DNA of 64,000 nt from Limosilactobacillus coleohominis 101-4-CHN (GCF_000161935.1 NZ_GG698802.1:444594-508593), one strand, 5' to 3'; shown: positions 44,254 to 52,497, counted from the stretch's first letter. Numbers and translations are program-made. The notes: generated by a model from the letters alone, not told the origin.

Positions 44254-44479
44254 CTTCGTTATCCTCAACTTCCCGTGCGTAGAGTTCCACGACCTCACCG
44301 TTAGTAGCATTGGCAGTGCCTTTAGCGTCATCGAGATCATCAAACAGTTTTACATTTTCCTTTGCTAAATGTAATCCTTTCCTAACTTTCCCAAAAAAGG
44401 TTCCTATTGTATCTTCACTGGCAACGTAAGTTTTCCCAACTTTCACGCCATACCCGATTGATTTAATATCCTTATCCAT
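44246..44479 (-). CDS. Small early phage protein, unrecognised
   Basis: 77 aa. It contains GYGVKVGKTYVASEDTIGTF and an acidic C-terminus (AREVEDNEDE). It overlaps the upstream HTH gene by 8 nt. No family recognised. Confidence 0.6.
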   Translation of the reverse strand: MDKDIKSIGYGVKVGKTYVASEDTIGTFFGKVRKGLHLAKENVKLFDDLDDAKGTANATNGEVVELYAREVEDNEDE

Positions 44480-44669
44480 GTTGATCCTCCCTAAACTTAT
44501 CTAAACTAACATTTAATGCATCAGCAACTTTGCACATGTTTTTAAAGCTGGGTTCTGAAACTCCTCTACTGTACGAATATAAAGTATTCTCGTTTATCTT
44601 TGTCTCACGAGCCAGCCTATAAACCGTCATATTTCTATCATTCATTATTCTTTGAACATTCTTCCACAT
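44472..44669 (-). CDS. XRE-family HTH regulator
   Basis: 65 aa, essentially one helix-turn-helix: RNMTVYRLARETKINENTLY and KMCKVADALNV-like third region. It is divergent from the plus-strand DUF3892 gene with only 67 bp between start codons; two TATAAT-like sequences lie there (about 44698-44718). It may control this divergent promoter. Confidence 0.8.
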   Translation of the reverse strand: MWKNVQRIMNDRNMTVYRLARETKINENTLYSYSRGVSEPSFKNMCKVADALNVSLDKFREDQHG

Positions 44670-44736
44670 TTTGTGCGAACCTCCGTTTGTACCACAATAT
44701 AATGTAGTATATAATGACCATTAGACGAGAAAAGAG

Positions 44737-44955
44737 GTGACTTTTATTCGTAAACGAGTAACAACAACTAGCCAATCAAGCACTGGAAGAAACCTCACTT
44801 TTCACGATAACTATTCTGGAAACGATATGACCCGTTCTCAGTTTGTCCGTGAAATTAAAAATGGTAATTATCCACGTTATTCAGTTCGCAAAATTAATAA
44901 TGTGGATACTCCAGTTTCAAAGCCAGATAAAACTGTAAACAATAATCTAGACTAA
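44737..44955 (+). CDS. DUF3892 family protein
   Basis: About 72 aa. RVTTTSQSSTGRNLTFHDNY and MTRSQFVREIKNGNYPRY are typical of DUF3892 proteins found in phages and mobile elements. The first usable codon is a GTG abutting AAAGAGG; an ATT eight bases later would fit spacing better. Function unknown. Confidence 0.75.
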   Translation: MTFIRKRVTTTSQSSTGRNLTFHDNYSGNDMTRSQFVREIKNGNYPRYSVRKINNVDTPVSKPDKTVNNNLD

Positions 44956-44966
44956 AGTAATATTGA

Positions 44967-45122
44967 TTAATGTTTTACAAAAGTAACCTTATATCCGTCA
45001 GCCTCAATTACATCTTTTGGCCCAATTGAAGCAATCAATTCCCCGTTATTTTTAGTAATATTAATCGCATCGTAAATCTCTCCATCAATTTTGATGTGAG
45101 GGATTTTTTGTTTACTCTCCAT
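44967..45122 (-). CDS. Small early phage protein
   Basis: 51 aa: beta-rich (IPHIKIDGEIYDAINITK). It overlaps the preceding micro-gene stop and has no recognised family. Confidence 0.55.
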   Translation of the reverse strand: MESKQKIPHIKIDGEIYDAINITKNNGELIASIGPKDVIEADGYKVTFVKH

Positions 45123-45243
45123 CTAATTCACTCGCTTTCACATCTTTACCTACGGCACCTTGCGCAATCGTGACCATGTTATTTAACTTGTTAATGCCGA
45201 TCACCATGTAAAGATGTCCCCCGATACTTAACAGGCTGGTCAC
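45112..45243 (-). CDS. Micro-protein of the early region
   Basis: Up to 43 aa from GTG (45243) or 31 aa from ATG. The hydrophobic stretch LLSIGGHLYMVIGINKL may be membrane associated. It overlaps the 45191 frame; both have coding-like layout, so confidence is modest. Confidence 0.45.
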   Translation of the reverse strand: MTSLLSIGGHLYMVIGINKLNNMVTIAQGAVGKDVKASELDGE

Positions 45244-45277
45244 TATCCATTCGTTGTTGTGCTTCTTCAATCGTCAT
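45191..45277 (-). CDS. Micro-protein of the early region
   Basis: 28 aa (MTIEEAQQRMDSDQP at the start). It overlaps the end of the 45267 gene by 11 nt and is read in a different frame from the 45112 gene. Confidence 0.4.
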   Translation of the reverse strand: MTIEEAQQRMDSDQPVKYRGTSLHGDRH

Positions 45278-45461
45278 TCTTTTCGTCCTCGATTCTAACT
45301 AGCAGAGTGCCGTGTTTAACACGTCTACGATATGTTTTAGTTGCTCTATACCTTAGGTTGTCTTCCCTAACGTGATACTTTTTGGCTAGGCCTGGTATCG
45401 TTCCTAGATCAATGAACTCATCGCCTTTGTACATAGCGTACAGCCCTTTCCTTCTGCCCAT
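45267..45461 (-). CDS. Small basic phage protein
   Basis: About 64 aa from ATGGGC (45461). LGTIPGLAKKYHVREDNLRYRAT suggests a short HTH-like DNA-binding helix pair. It follows the DUF1064 gene by a 3-nt gap. Confidence 0.6.
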   Translation of the reverse strand: MGRRKGLYAMYKGDEFIDLGTIPGLAKKYHVREDNLRYRATKTYRRRVKHGTLLVRIEDEKNDD

Positions 45462-45463
45462 TA

Positions 45464-45979
45464 CTACCACCCCACAATTTCATGAATGCTGTAGTTGATG
45501 TCACGATAGACGTTGTAACGGTCATAGACAGGTTGCCCATTACGCTTGTTAATCTTCATGTTGCCGTGACGGTCATAGTGAACGTGCTTATCGTGCATTG
45601 CACTTGTTGTAAACCCAGGCATTTTCATTTTGAAATCATGCGCTCGTGGTACTACAACTTCTACTGGCAGGTTATGTTTCCAAGCAAATAGCTTAAATCT
45701 GATCTTTGCCGCTGGATCAATTAGCCAACTGGTAAGCCCCGTTTTGACGTCGTAAACATGGAGCATTCGCCCTTCCTGATCGTAAACAACGAAGTCAGGA
45801 GTGTAAGCTATCCCGCTCATGTTGTAGCCACATACGGGGAACTTGCCTAATAGCTGAAATCGTTGGTGTATTTCTACACGATATTTGCAATGCTCTAAAT
45901 ACTTTTTGAAAAAATCTAATTCTTTTTGGCTATCGAACTTGACGCCCTTGTACGTGACCTTCTTACCGAAATGTTTCAT
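45464..45979 (-). CDS. DUF1064 family nuclease (phage resolvase-like)
   Basis: 171 aa. KVTYKGVKFDSQKELDFFKK, YTPDFVVYDQ and VYDVKTG form the PD-(D/E)XK pattern with the D..E/K residues. It likely processes recombination or branched DNA intermediates. Overlaps the upstream gene by 4 nt. Confidence 0.85.
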   Translation of the reverse strand: MKHFGKKVTYKGVKFDSQKELDFFKKYLEHCKYRVEIHQRFQLLGKFPVCGYNMSGIAYTPDFVVYDQEGRMLHVYDVKTGLTSWLIDPAAKIRFKLFAWKHNLPVEVVVPRAHDFKMKMPGFTTSAMHDKHVHYDRHGNMKINKRNGQPVYDRYNVYRDINYSIHEIVGW

Positions 45980-46248
45980 GAAACTACTCCAATCGGCATT
46001 CTGCCCCGATTACTAATCTCGGTGGAAGCTAATTGAACAATGAGCTTATCTAAGAAGCACCGCTTAATTTCTCCACCCCAAAAATCAAACAGGTCTTGAA
46101 TACACAATTGCAAATCATAGGGAACAGTTGCATATACAGTGCCTAACCATTGCCCCTGTTGGTTTTGCACTTGGACCCAACCGTTTTCATTAAAAATCAC
46201 TTTAAAACCCATTGCTTCAACTTTCTTTTGAAATTCAATATATTTCAT
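45976..46248 (-). CDS. Small early phage protein, unrecognised
   Basis: 90 aa. It contains KVIFNENGWVQVQNQQGQWL and a hydrophobic LQLCIQDLFDFW segment. Coupled by 4-nt overlaps on both sides within the replication operon. Confidence 0.6.
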   Translation of the reverse strand: MKYIEFQKKVEAMGFKVIFNENGWVQVQNQQGQWLGTVYATVPYDLQLCIQDLFDFWGGEIKRCFLDKLIVQLASTEISNRGRMPIGVVS

Positions 46249-46547
46249 GCTACTTCCCCCGCTTTCTTTAACTTTTCACAGTAAGCCAAGTAATTAGCGC
46301 AGTTATTCCACACCCACACCGCTTTATCAACGGTTACTGGTTCCGCTTGCAGCCATTTAAGCTGATTGTCATACAGCGGTGGATTAACGTTCGTCAAACG
46401 ATATCGGCCATGTGTTGCCGTTAATGTTTTACGGCGCATTTGCATAAAATCAATTCGGCCGCTAATAATCGCCGCTAATTGATCTGACTTAAATTCTTTA
46501 AAATCATCTTGGGTTACTTTATCCCGTGCAGTTAGTGTGCTTTTCAT
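46245..46547 (-). CDS. Small early phage protein, unrecognised
   Basis: 100 aa. RRKTLTATHGRYRLTNVNPP and VWVWNNCANYLAYCEKLKKA are distinctive. Overlaps the replisome organiser gene by 4 nt. Possibly a helicase-loader-associated factor from position only. Confidence 0.55.
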   Translation of the reverse strand: MKSTLTARDKVTQDDFKEFKSDQLAAIISGRIDFMQMRRKTLTATHGRYRLTNVNPPLYDNQLKWLQAEPVTVDKAVWVWNNCANYLAYCEKLKKAGEVA

Positions 46548-47494
46548 GATTCACCATCTCCAAATGTTGGCAATTCAGGAGGAGTTGTCCCATCACTCAA
46601 AAGCGCTGGATGTCCTACTTCCGGCGACTCTTGGGCCATTCTACGTTGCCTTGCTTTTCGCTCTTGCTCCTGCTGCTTTTTAAACCAATCCGGTTGTGGC
46701 TCTCTAAGCCTGCCTTGTTGCTTACGCTCGTAGCGCTGTTGATTCTGCTGTCGACGTTTAGCGTCCTGTTCTTGAGCTTGCTGAACGGTGGTAATCCCAT
46801 CGCTTTCTAGCCGATTAAGAACAGCTACTAGGTACCGCCATCCCGGATTATTAGCTTGTTCATTGGTCTTTTTCAGCGCATAGCAAACTAGCTCGGCTCC
46901 TAGTCGGTCAATATAACTAACAAACATTGGCATATGTGTGCCACCGCTGACGTTGATATTCAACTCTTGAGCTAATCGAAATGGATCGTCGCCCTTGGGG
47001 GCTTTAGGGGATTCATGATTAGTTACTCCGTTATTAGTAATATCAGTATTTAGTAAGTCAGTATTTAGTAGTGCCGGATTTTCCGTCGACGATTTTTCCG
47101 ATGACGATAAATCCGTGCTCGGGTTTCCCGTTGACGGATTTTCCGTTAACGATTTATCCGGCTTCGGTGTTTCTTCTTTTTTAGTCTTGGCTTGATTCTT
47201 AAAGATAGGTCTTTCAGATAACGTCCATACACTACTGCCAAAACTACCTTTTTCGTTTGTTTGTTCACGTTTTAAGTAACCTAGTTCTTCGAGTTCTTGA
47301 ACACCATCGCTGGTTGAGTCACGGCCATCTTTAGCATGCTTTGAAACTTCTTTAACGCTGTAATTCCAGTTATCAGGTTTAGACCATAAATAAGTAAAAA
47401 GGCCCTTGGCTTTCCACGAAGCTACTTCATCATTAAGAATTGTATTATCAAGGGTAGTAAAGCTCTTTTGATATACCTTTTTAATTTTTGCCAT
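46544..47494 (-). CDS. Phage replication initiator / replisome organiser
   Basis: 316 aa. An N-terminal winged-helix (about 1-85: WKAKGLFTYLWSKPDNWNYS, SKHAKDGRDSTSDGVQELEE) is followed by a low-complexity Ser/Thr/Asn-rich linker (about 105-165). A DnaD-like helical segment (about 170-225) and a Gln/Arg-rich C-terminus follow. It probably binds the phage origin and loads the host helicase. The DNA coding the linker contains origin-like repeats. Confidence 0.82.
   Translation of the reverse strand: MAKIKKVYQKSFTTLDNTILNDEVASWKAKGLFTYLWSKPDNWNYSVKEVSKHAKDGRDSTSDGVQELEELGYLKREQTNEKGSFGSSVWTLSERPIFKNQAKTKKEETPKPDKSLTENPSTGNPSTDLSSSEKSSTENPALLNTDLLNTDITNNGVTNHESPKAPKGDDPFRLAQELNINVSGGTHMPMFVSYIDRLGAELVCYALKKTNEQANNPGWRYLVAVLNRLESDGITTVQQAQEQDAKRRQQNQQRYERKQQGRLREPQPDWFKKQQEQERKARQRRMAQESPEVGHPALLSDGTTPPELPTFGDGES
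47036..47165. repeat. Repeats inside the initiator gene, candidate replication origin
   Basis: Variants of TTTTCCGTYGACGATTTWTCCG recur at least four times between 47073 and 47160, and (C)AGTATTTAGTA occurs twice just left of them. Phage origins often lie inside the initiator gene. They also encode the repeated peptide pattern STENPS, so coding constraint alone could explain part of it. Confidence 0.55.
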
Positions 47495-47505
47495 TCCTAT
47501 ACCTC

Positions 47506-47988
47506 CTAAAATGGCACGTCATCGGTATCTGCTGCACTTCCGTTAATTTCATCGTTATTGAACGGTAACGTGCTTAGATCGACATTCTCGCCCTGCTGGT
47601 TTGATGCTGATTGATTAACATTATTGTTGTAGTTGTCTTGCTGATCGTTGTAATTTTCCTGATTGTTTTTTCTTGACTCCAGTAAGGCGAAATTCTCAAC
47701 GGTCACTTCCGTTACATAAACTTTTTGCCCTTGCTTATTTTCATAATTACGGGTTGATAATCGGCCATCAATGCCAACTAGTGAGCCTTTATGCATGAAA
47801 TTGGCAAAGTTCTCAGCAGATTTACGCCACACAACGCAGTTAATAAAGTCAGCATCACGACTGCCATCTTGATTACGAAACTGACGATTAACAGCTAAGC
47901 GGAAGGCCACAACAGCGGTACCTTGATTCGTATAACGTAGCTCCGGATCATCAGTTAAGCGTCCAGTTAATACTGTTCGATTAATCAT
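47506..47988 (-). CDS. ssb: Single-stranded DNA-binding protein
   Basis: 160 aa. An OB fold ([47 protein letters not shown]) with a Gln/Asn-rich linker and an acidic C-terminal tip ADTDDVPF for protein contacts. A second, phage-encoded SSB is usual in such modules. Confidence 0.95.
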   Translation of the reverse strand: MINRTVLTGRLTDDPELRYTNQGTAVVAFRLAVNRQFRNQDGSRDADFINCVVWRKSAENFANFMHKGSLVGIDGRLSTRNYENKQGQKVYVTEVTVENFALLESRKNNQENYNDQQDNYNNNVNQSASNQQGENVDLSTLPFNNDEINGSAADTDDVPF

Positions 47989-48505
47989 TGTCTTGTAACT
48001 CCTTTAATCGTTTCTTGGTTTCATTTTTGTAAGCGTCGCCTTTTGCAATATCACAAACTGTATGCCGACTGATATTTAAAGCGTTCATAATTTCAAGAAC
48101 CGAAATCCCACACCAGTAAGCATCAAAAACTAATTCTGCTTGATCACTGGTTAGTTTTGCATTCCAACTTCTGCTGCCTGTTGGTGTTAATCAAGTTTTA
48201 ATTGCGTGATGAACATTTTCTTTCCTTGATACCCATTCAAGATTGCTTACGGAATTGTTTTTCTTATTTCCATCTTTATGATTTACTTCTGGTAACAAGT
48301 TAGGATTGTCAATAAATTTCATGGCAACAAGCCTATGAATATAAAAGTTTTTCCTATGCCCATTTGACGATAAACTTATTGTTAAATATCCTTCCCCGTT
48401 ATCGAATGACTTTAATCTATGATGATCAGCATTTTCAATATGTCCTTGGTCTGTAATGTAATATGATGAATTTAAATATTTAAATTTACGCTTTTTCTCG
48501 GTCAT
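47981..48505 (-). pseudogene. HNH homing endonuclease broken by an in-frame stop
   Basis: Codons 1-104 (NUMOD4-like start YITDQGHIENADHHRLKSF, then HNH with LPEVNHKDGNKKNNS and NLEWVSRKENVHHAIKT) end at TGA (48191). The same frame goes on for another 69 codons with an HTH (MNALNISRHTVCDIAKG) up to a stop 8 nt inside ssb. A GGA-to-TGA change would explain it, as relatives often read AIKTG here. It sits between HNHc nuclease and ssb, so it looks like a free-standing homing gene. Confidence 0.75.
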
Positions 48506-49184
48506 CCTCTTTCAACTCCTTCAATCTCTTTTTTGTCAAAATATGAAATCTCACTAGATCCTCGTCTGATAATTTGACTGGTTTAATATGAAATTTTTGG
48601 CAAAAACTGTTAATCCCTATCTGGTGTTGATACTGATGGTGCTCACGACACAAACTCATGAAATACATTTTGCGTTCGTCAATTTCGTGTCGATTACGGC
48701 CCATTCCAACGGCCCGGTAGTGGGCTAAGTCAGCATTTGGTTTGCCACAAATGACACACGATCTAGTCTTCATGGCTAATACTTGCTTGGGAAACTCGTT
48801 TGGAATGGCTTCCCATGTTTTCAGCTTGAACGGGATATTTTCTTCAAATAAAAAGTCCAGGATGGTTAAAATCATTTGATTAGCCGTCGTAACAGAACAA
48901 TTGGATAAATGAAAGTATTCAATCCCAAAACTCATTTGAGTACGGAATTTGAAATATTCCTCAGCGTCATGTTGAACGTCACCCGTGTAATTACAAAAGT
49001 CATTGATTAAGGCGAAGATTTTCTTACGCTGATCATCACTGATTTGTCGATCGTCAATCGCTTCAACTTTGACTCTAATATGTTTACCCTTACGCTTGTA
49101 CTTCAATAATTTAGTCAAGTCAGGATCATCATTAAGTCGAATAATCAGGAAGCGGCCAACAATTTTACGTATAAAGCCAAACAC
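48486..49184 (-). CDS. HNHc family phage nuclease
   Basis: 232 aa. The C-terminal HNH: RSCVICGKPNADLAHYRAV, then MSLCREHHQYQHQIG, with Cys pairs likely binding zinc. The N-terminal half is of the type seen in phage recombination modules beside SSB and ERF proteins. It overlaps ERF by 1 nt. Confidence 0.82.
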   Translation of the reverse strand: MFGFIRKIVGRFLIIRLNDDPDLTKLLKYKRKGKHIRVKVEAIDDRQISDDQRKKIFALINDFCNYTGDVQHDAEEYFKFRTQMSFGIEYFHLSNCSVTTANQMILTILDFLFEENIPFKLKTWEAIPNEFPKQVLAMKTRSCVICGKPNADLAHYRAVGMGRNRHEIDERKMYFMSLCREHHQYQHQIGINSFCQKFHIKPVKLSDEDLVRFHILTKKRLKELKEDDREKA

Positions 49185-49900
49185 TAGTTATTCTCCGCAA
49201 ACATATCAACTTGCGCTGCGTTTTGAAGGATTCTATCAAGTACCTTTATCCATTGTCTTAGTTGCTGTTGCCGATCAAATTCGGCATACCCTTTAACGTC
49301 TGATTTGCAAGTATCAACAACATTTTTCTGAATAGTTTTCTCTGTACTTCCGGTTGCTTGAACAGCCGTTTGTAATTTTTGCTTGTATTCAGTAGCCAAA
49401 TTTTGCAGAGGATTCTGTTTCTTTTGTTGCCGGCTATTTGATGTTGATCGCTTTGTTCGAGTGTTAGTTGATGATTGCTTTTTATTCGGAGCTTGTCTAT
49501 TAAAAGTTGCTTGATTAGCGTCATCGTCTTTTTCAGAACTAATTCCAAAAGCCGCCGCTAACTGATAACGTTTGGCGTAAGTTATTGCACTTCCGTAGCC
49601 CTGTGGGTCGCTCTTGACTGGACTTAGTGACAAAGCCCCCATTGTAATCGTTGCTCCGCTTTCATGAGCAATTACTGTGTTAACTGCCTTGTTCCCAGAT
49701 GGATCATCAAAGACCATTTGAAAGTATGAAAGGCCTGTTCCCTCAAGTGCTTTATCAACAGCATCTTGAACACCTTCAAGCGTTACATATCCGCTTTTGA
49801 AAAATGGATTATTTCCATCTTTTGATGGTTGTTCAAGGTTTTTATGGAATTGATTTAATGCTTTAAACAATTCCGCTTTGCTTGTTGTTTCATCAGCCAT
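49184..49900 (-). CDS. ERF family single-strand annealing protein
   Basis: 238 aa. FFKSGYVTLEGVQDAVDKAL, SYFQMVFDDPSGNKAVNTV, and GYGSAITYAKRYQLAAAFGI fit ERF-type recombinases. A Lys/Ser/Asn-rich linker and a C-terminal helix follow. It anneals ssDNA for phage recombination and replication. Confidence 0.9.
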   Translation of the reverse strand: MADETTSKAELFKALNQFHKNLEQPSKDGNNPFFKSGYVTLEGVQDAVDKALEGTGLSYFQMVFDDPSGNKAVNTVIAHESGATITMGALSLSPVKSDPQGYGSAITYAKRYQLAAAFGISSEKDDDANQATFNRQAPNKKQSSTNTRTKRSTSNSRQQKKQNPLQNLATEYKQKLQTAVQATGSTEKTIQKNVVDTCKSDVKGYAEFDRQQQLRQWIKVLDRILQNAAQVDMFAENN

Positions 49901-49911
49901 GCTGCCACCTC

Positions 49912-50409
49912 CTAAAATTTGATCTTCATTTGTTTAGTTCCTTGAACAACGTTAATTCCCTTGAGAACTTCACCGGTTTCAGGATTAAATACTTTGCCAT
50001 CCTGTACTTTGAAATTGTTCTTAATTCCAGTCTTATCAATGGAACGGTTTTCCTTAACTTTGACCCATTTAGTGCCGTCAAGTTGTTTTAATAACATGGC
50101 CGTGTTGTAATTCCATTTGTCACGTTGCTTGTCAAAAGTAACGTTCCCGGCTGTTGACTTAAATCTATACTCAGGGTCAGCGTCAAACTTCGGTTGAGTA
50201 TATTCGTTGACAAGTTGGGTAAAGTTATCAATATCCTTTTGCAATGCTTCGTTTTCTTTGTCAGCACGTTTTTGCACTTCTTCGACGTGCTTCGTGTTAG
50301 CTGCTTGATAAAGCTGTAAAGAACGAATTTTATCAAGCGTCCATTTTAAAGCGTCATCGTTTTCAATCGTCCAGCGTTGCTTTTCTTCTTGTTTAGTTTC
50401 TTCGATCAT
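49912..50409 (-). CDS. Gam-like host-nuclease inhibitor
   Basis: 165 aa. RWTIENDDALKWTLDKIRSL opening, long coiled coil (about 30-75), then a beta-rich part with WVKVKENRSIDKTGIKNNF. This matches phage Gam-like proteins, which bind DNA ends against host nucleases. It lies upstream of ERF as expected. Confidence 0.8.
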   Translation of the reverse strand: MIEETKQEEKQRWTIENDDALKWTLDKIRSLQLYQAANTKHVEEVQKRADKENEALQKDIDNFTQLVNEYTQPKFDADPEYRFKSTAGNVTFDKQRDKWNYNTAMLLKQLDGTKWVKVKENRSIDKTGIKNNFKVQDGKVFNPETGEVLKGINVVQGTKQMKIKF

Positions 50410-50420
50410 TGCTAATCCTC

Positions 50421-50666
50421 CTAAAAAGGTAAATCATCAATTGCAAATTTACGGATTTTACGTTGCTTTAATGCTTCGTGGTTAAACTTGCCGGCTTGAT
50501 CCATACTGCCCTTGTAGTATTGGATATCACGCTTAGTTCTTGCTCGTTGGTACTTATCAGCACACGCTTTAGAACAAAACTTATTTCCATCAAATTGAAA
50601 AAACTGGTGCCAATCAGTTACCGTCTTTTTCTTTTGGCAAATGTAGCATTTGAATTTAATAGCCAA
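50421..50666 (-). CDS. Zinc-finger-like phage protein
   Basis: About 81 aa from a TTG start (LAIKFKCY) inside the end of the upstream gene. CYICQKKK and FCSKACADKYQ give a CxxC...CxxxC zinc site. Basic; likely nucleic-acid binding. Confidence 0.65.
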   Translation of the reverse strand: MAIKFKCYICQKKKTVTDWHQFFQFDGNKFCSKACADKYQRARTKRDIQYYKGSMDQAGKFNHEALKQRKIRKFAIDDLPF

Positions 50667-50970
50667 CGTAAACACCCCTTGCGTCCAAATAATGACTATC
50701 AACATAGCCATCACGGTTGCGATCAGCTAAGTAACGTTCATGTTCTTCTTCGTCTAGTTGATCTTGGTAAATATCACTTGCATAAGCAAACTTAATATTT
50801 AAGGCTTTCACACCTTGATCGACATTTTTAAAGCCGTACCAGTAGGCACAATCTTCTATCGTGCAAAAAACAATATTTGGACACTTAGGTGCGTACCAGT
50901 AGCGATCATCTTCGCTTTCTTGATCAAGACCGATCGTGCAGCCACAATTTTTACATTCCAGATATTTCAT
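50656..50970 (-). CDS. Zn-binding phage protein, unrecognised
   Basis: 104 aa. CKNCGCTIG at the N-terminus and CTIEDCAYWYG form a likely zinc site; acidic middle (QDQLDEEEHERYLADRNRD). Overlaps the next gene. Confidence 0.65.
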   Translation of the reverse strand: MKYLECKNCGCTIGLDQESEDDRYWYAPKCPNIVFCTIEDCAYWYGFKNVDQGVKALNIKFAYASDIYQDQLDEEEHERYLADRNRDGYVDSHYLDARGVYVGY

Positions 50971-51008
50971 GATATTATTACCTCGTAATCTATTTAGATT
51001 TGCTATTC

Positions 51009-51038
51009 AGGAACTAGTGGCGGCTAGTTCCTTTTTTT
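51009..51038 (+). terminator. Strong plus-strand intrinsic terminator
   Basis: AGGAACTAG/CTAGTTCCT perfect 9-bp stem, 6-nt loop TGGCGG, then T7 on the plus strand. No plus-strand gene lies just upstream. It overlaps the 3' codons of the minus-strand 51014 gene. Confidence 0.75.
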
Positions 51039-51238
51039 GTGCTGTCAGCGAAGAAATCGTTGGCAATGTCCTGCAAAAATGAATGTTCATTGTTAGTCAT
51101 GTACATTGCGCAATCGTAGGCGAAAAGCACGATCATAATTAGTGCCACCACATTCATTAACACACCGTTACCTTCTCGATATGCAATTGTCGCAATACTT
51201 GATGTGACAATATAAATAAGTGGTTTAAGAACTCGCAT
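51014..51238 (-). CDS. Small membrane protein
   Basis: About 74 aa from the ATG before RVLKPLIY. Two hydrophobic stretches (PLIYIVTSSIATIAY, VVALIMIVLFAYDCAMYM). Its last codons form the hairpin of an opposite-direction terminator. No family recognised. Confidence 0.6.
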   Translation of the reverse strand: MRVLKPLIYIVTSSIATIAYREGNGVLMNVVALIMIVLFAYDCAMYMTNNEHSFLQDIANDFFADSTKKGTSRH

Positions 51239-51243
51239 TGTTT

Positions 51244-51450
51244 TCACTCCTTTTTCGTTTGTTGATTTAACCAGCTTTTGAACTTTTTATAGATAACTGA
51301 TTGCAACGCCATTGGCGCTGGTGAATTAATAAGTTTCGTCATCGTTGGTAAAGAAACACCAATTTGAACAGCTAAATCATTGCGGGTCAGTCTATGTAGC
51401 CCCTTAATGGTCAACAACTGCCGTTGGTCATCCTCTGAAAAAATATCCAT
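51244..51450 (-). CDS. HTH DNA-binding protein
   Basis: 68 aa. TRNDLAVQIGVSLPTMTKLI is a clear helix-turn-helix. Likely an early regulator. It overlaps the neighbour's region by a few bases. Confidence 0.7.
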   Translation of the reverse strand: MDIFSEDDQRQLLTIKGLHRLTRNDLAVQIGVSLPTMTKLINSPAPMALQSVIYKKFKSWLNQQTKKE

Positions 51451-51462
51451 TCAAACCACCCT

Positions 51463-51702
51463 TTATTTGTCCTGAGTTGCGACTAACTGACTTTCTTTCT
51501 GATCCGCCGTTGCATACTCACTAATTAACCAGTCACTTAATTTCTTGTAAGTTGCTGGTGTTACCTTGCGATGACCACGCTTGAAAATGTTATCCAGCGT
51601 CCGCCGACTTAAACCAAGTTGACAACCAAGCGCTACGGTGGATAAATTTAGTTCCCCAAGTTTACGCTTAATTGCCGTTACTAACTGCTCATTAAGTTCC
51701 AT
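51463..51702 (-). CDS. HTH DNA-binding protein
   Basis: About 79 aa from the ATG before ELNEQLV. TVALGCQLGLSRRTLDNIFK is a helix-turn-helix similar in layout to the 51244 protein, suggesting old duplication. Regulatory role inferred. Confidence 0.7.
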   Translation of the reverse strand: MELNEQLVTAIKRKLGELNLSTVALGCQLGLSRRTLDNIFKRGHRKVTPATYKKLSDWLISEYATADQKESQLVATQDK

Positions 51703-51718
51703 TTGTTTCACCCCCCTT

Positions 51719-52141
51719 TCAAAGGTTATAGATAATTACTGCAATTCCAATTAACGACATAAATAGAGGCATATAAGCGACTGCCATCAGATCACCCCCT
51801 TTCAATTTCAGCCGAGGGTCAATTTTGCTTTCCGTTTTCTTCTTGGCTTGGTAATCATCAAACCAATCTTGAAATGCTTGTGGGTCATACTCTGGTGCGT
51901 TACCTTCGTCTTTGAACCTGATGGATTCAAATTCCGCTGGGGTCATTTGTTCCAGTCGCCTTTTCAATGTGGTATAACCACCAATTCCCGCAATGTGATG
52001 TTCAATTAAAAACTTTCCAGATACCCGTTTAGGCATTGATTCTTCTTTTGGTTCTTTCAACATTTCGCCAATCGAATTAATGATTGAATGTTTAAGATCT
52101 AGTAAGTCTTGCTTGGTAGCAAGCTCGTTTAGCTCGGTCAT
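51719..52141 (-). CDS. Early phage protein with C-terminal membrane segment
   Basis: 140 aa. Leading KRVSGKFLIEHHIAGIGGYT resembles a short DNA-binding module, with QAFQDWFDDYQAKKK after it. The last 22 residues from an internal ATG (MAVAYMPLFMSLIGIAVIIY) have their own RBS-like AAAGGGGGTGATC upstream, so a separate micro-protein may also be made. Confidence 0.6.
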   Translation of the reverse strand: MTELNELATKQDLLDLKHSIINSIGEMLKEPKEESMPKRVSGKFLIEHHIAGIGGYTTLKRRLEQMTPAEFESIRFKDEGNAPEYDPQAFQDWFDDYQAKKKTESKIDPRLKLKGGDLMAVAYMPLFMSLIGIAVIIYNL

Positions 52142-52198
52142 TGGTTCACTTCCTTTCTGATATAATCAACTCAGCTTCTATGAAAGGAGGTGAGTTAA

Positions 52199-52360
52199 AT
52201 GGAACTAAAAGACTATCGAATTAATCCAATGGATTTTGCGATTGCTTGCGTCCAAAGTTCTTCTGATAAAATCACTGTTGAAGAAAAGTTACGAGTTTAT
52301 AAGAAGGCTTACGAAGAAGCAACTAAATTCGCTGATCAAATTCAAAAAGAGCTAAATTAA
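52199..52360 (+). CDS. Small plus-strand protein in a divergent module
   Basis: 53 aa with AAAGGAGG before the ATG and TATAAT about 35 bp upstream. Predicted helical (EEKLRVYKKAYEEATKFADQ). Ends convergent with the 52357 gene, overlapping by 4 nt. No family recognised. Confidence 0.65.
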   Translation: MELKDYRINPMDFAIACVQSSSDKITVEEKLRVYKKAYEEATKFADQIQKELN

Positions 52361-52497
52361 AATCCATTAATATTTGTTGCTAAGATTTTGATTATTTCGG
52401 CAATCTTAATGATCCGTTCATCGTTAAGGTTTACCGATTTTTTTAACTTCTTGTAAGTATCACAAGCCGTTTTTGTGATTGTTTCCTCTCCACTCAT
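52357..52497 (-). CDS. Small protein, unrecognised
   Basis: 46 aa: GEETITKTACDTYKKLKKS and IIKIAEIIKILA. A good RBS (GAAAGGAAG) precedes the ATG. Tail-to-tail overlap with the plus-strand 52199 gene. Confidence 0.6.
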   Translation of the reverse strand: MSGEETITKTACDTYKKLKKSVNLNDERIIKIAEIIKILATNINGF

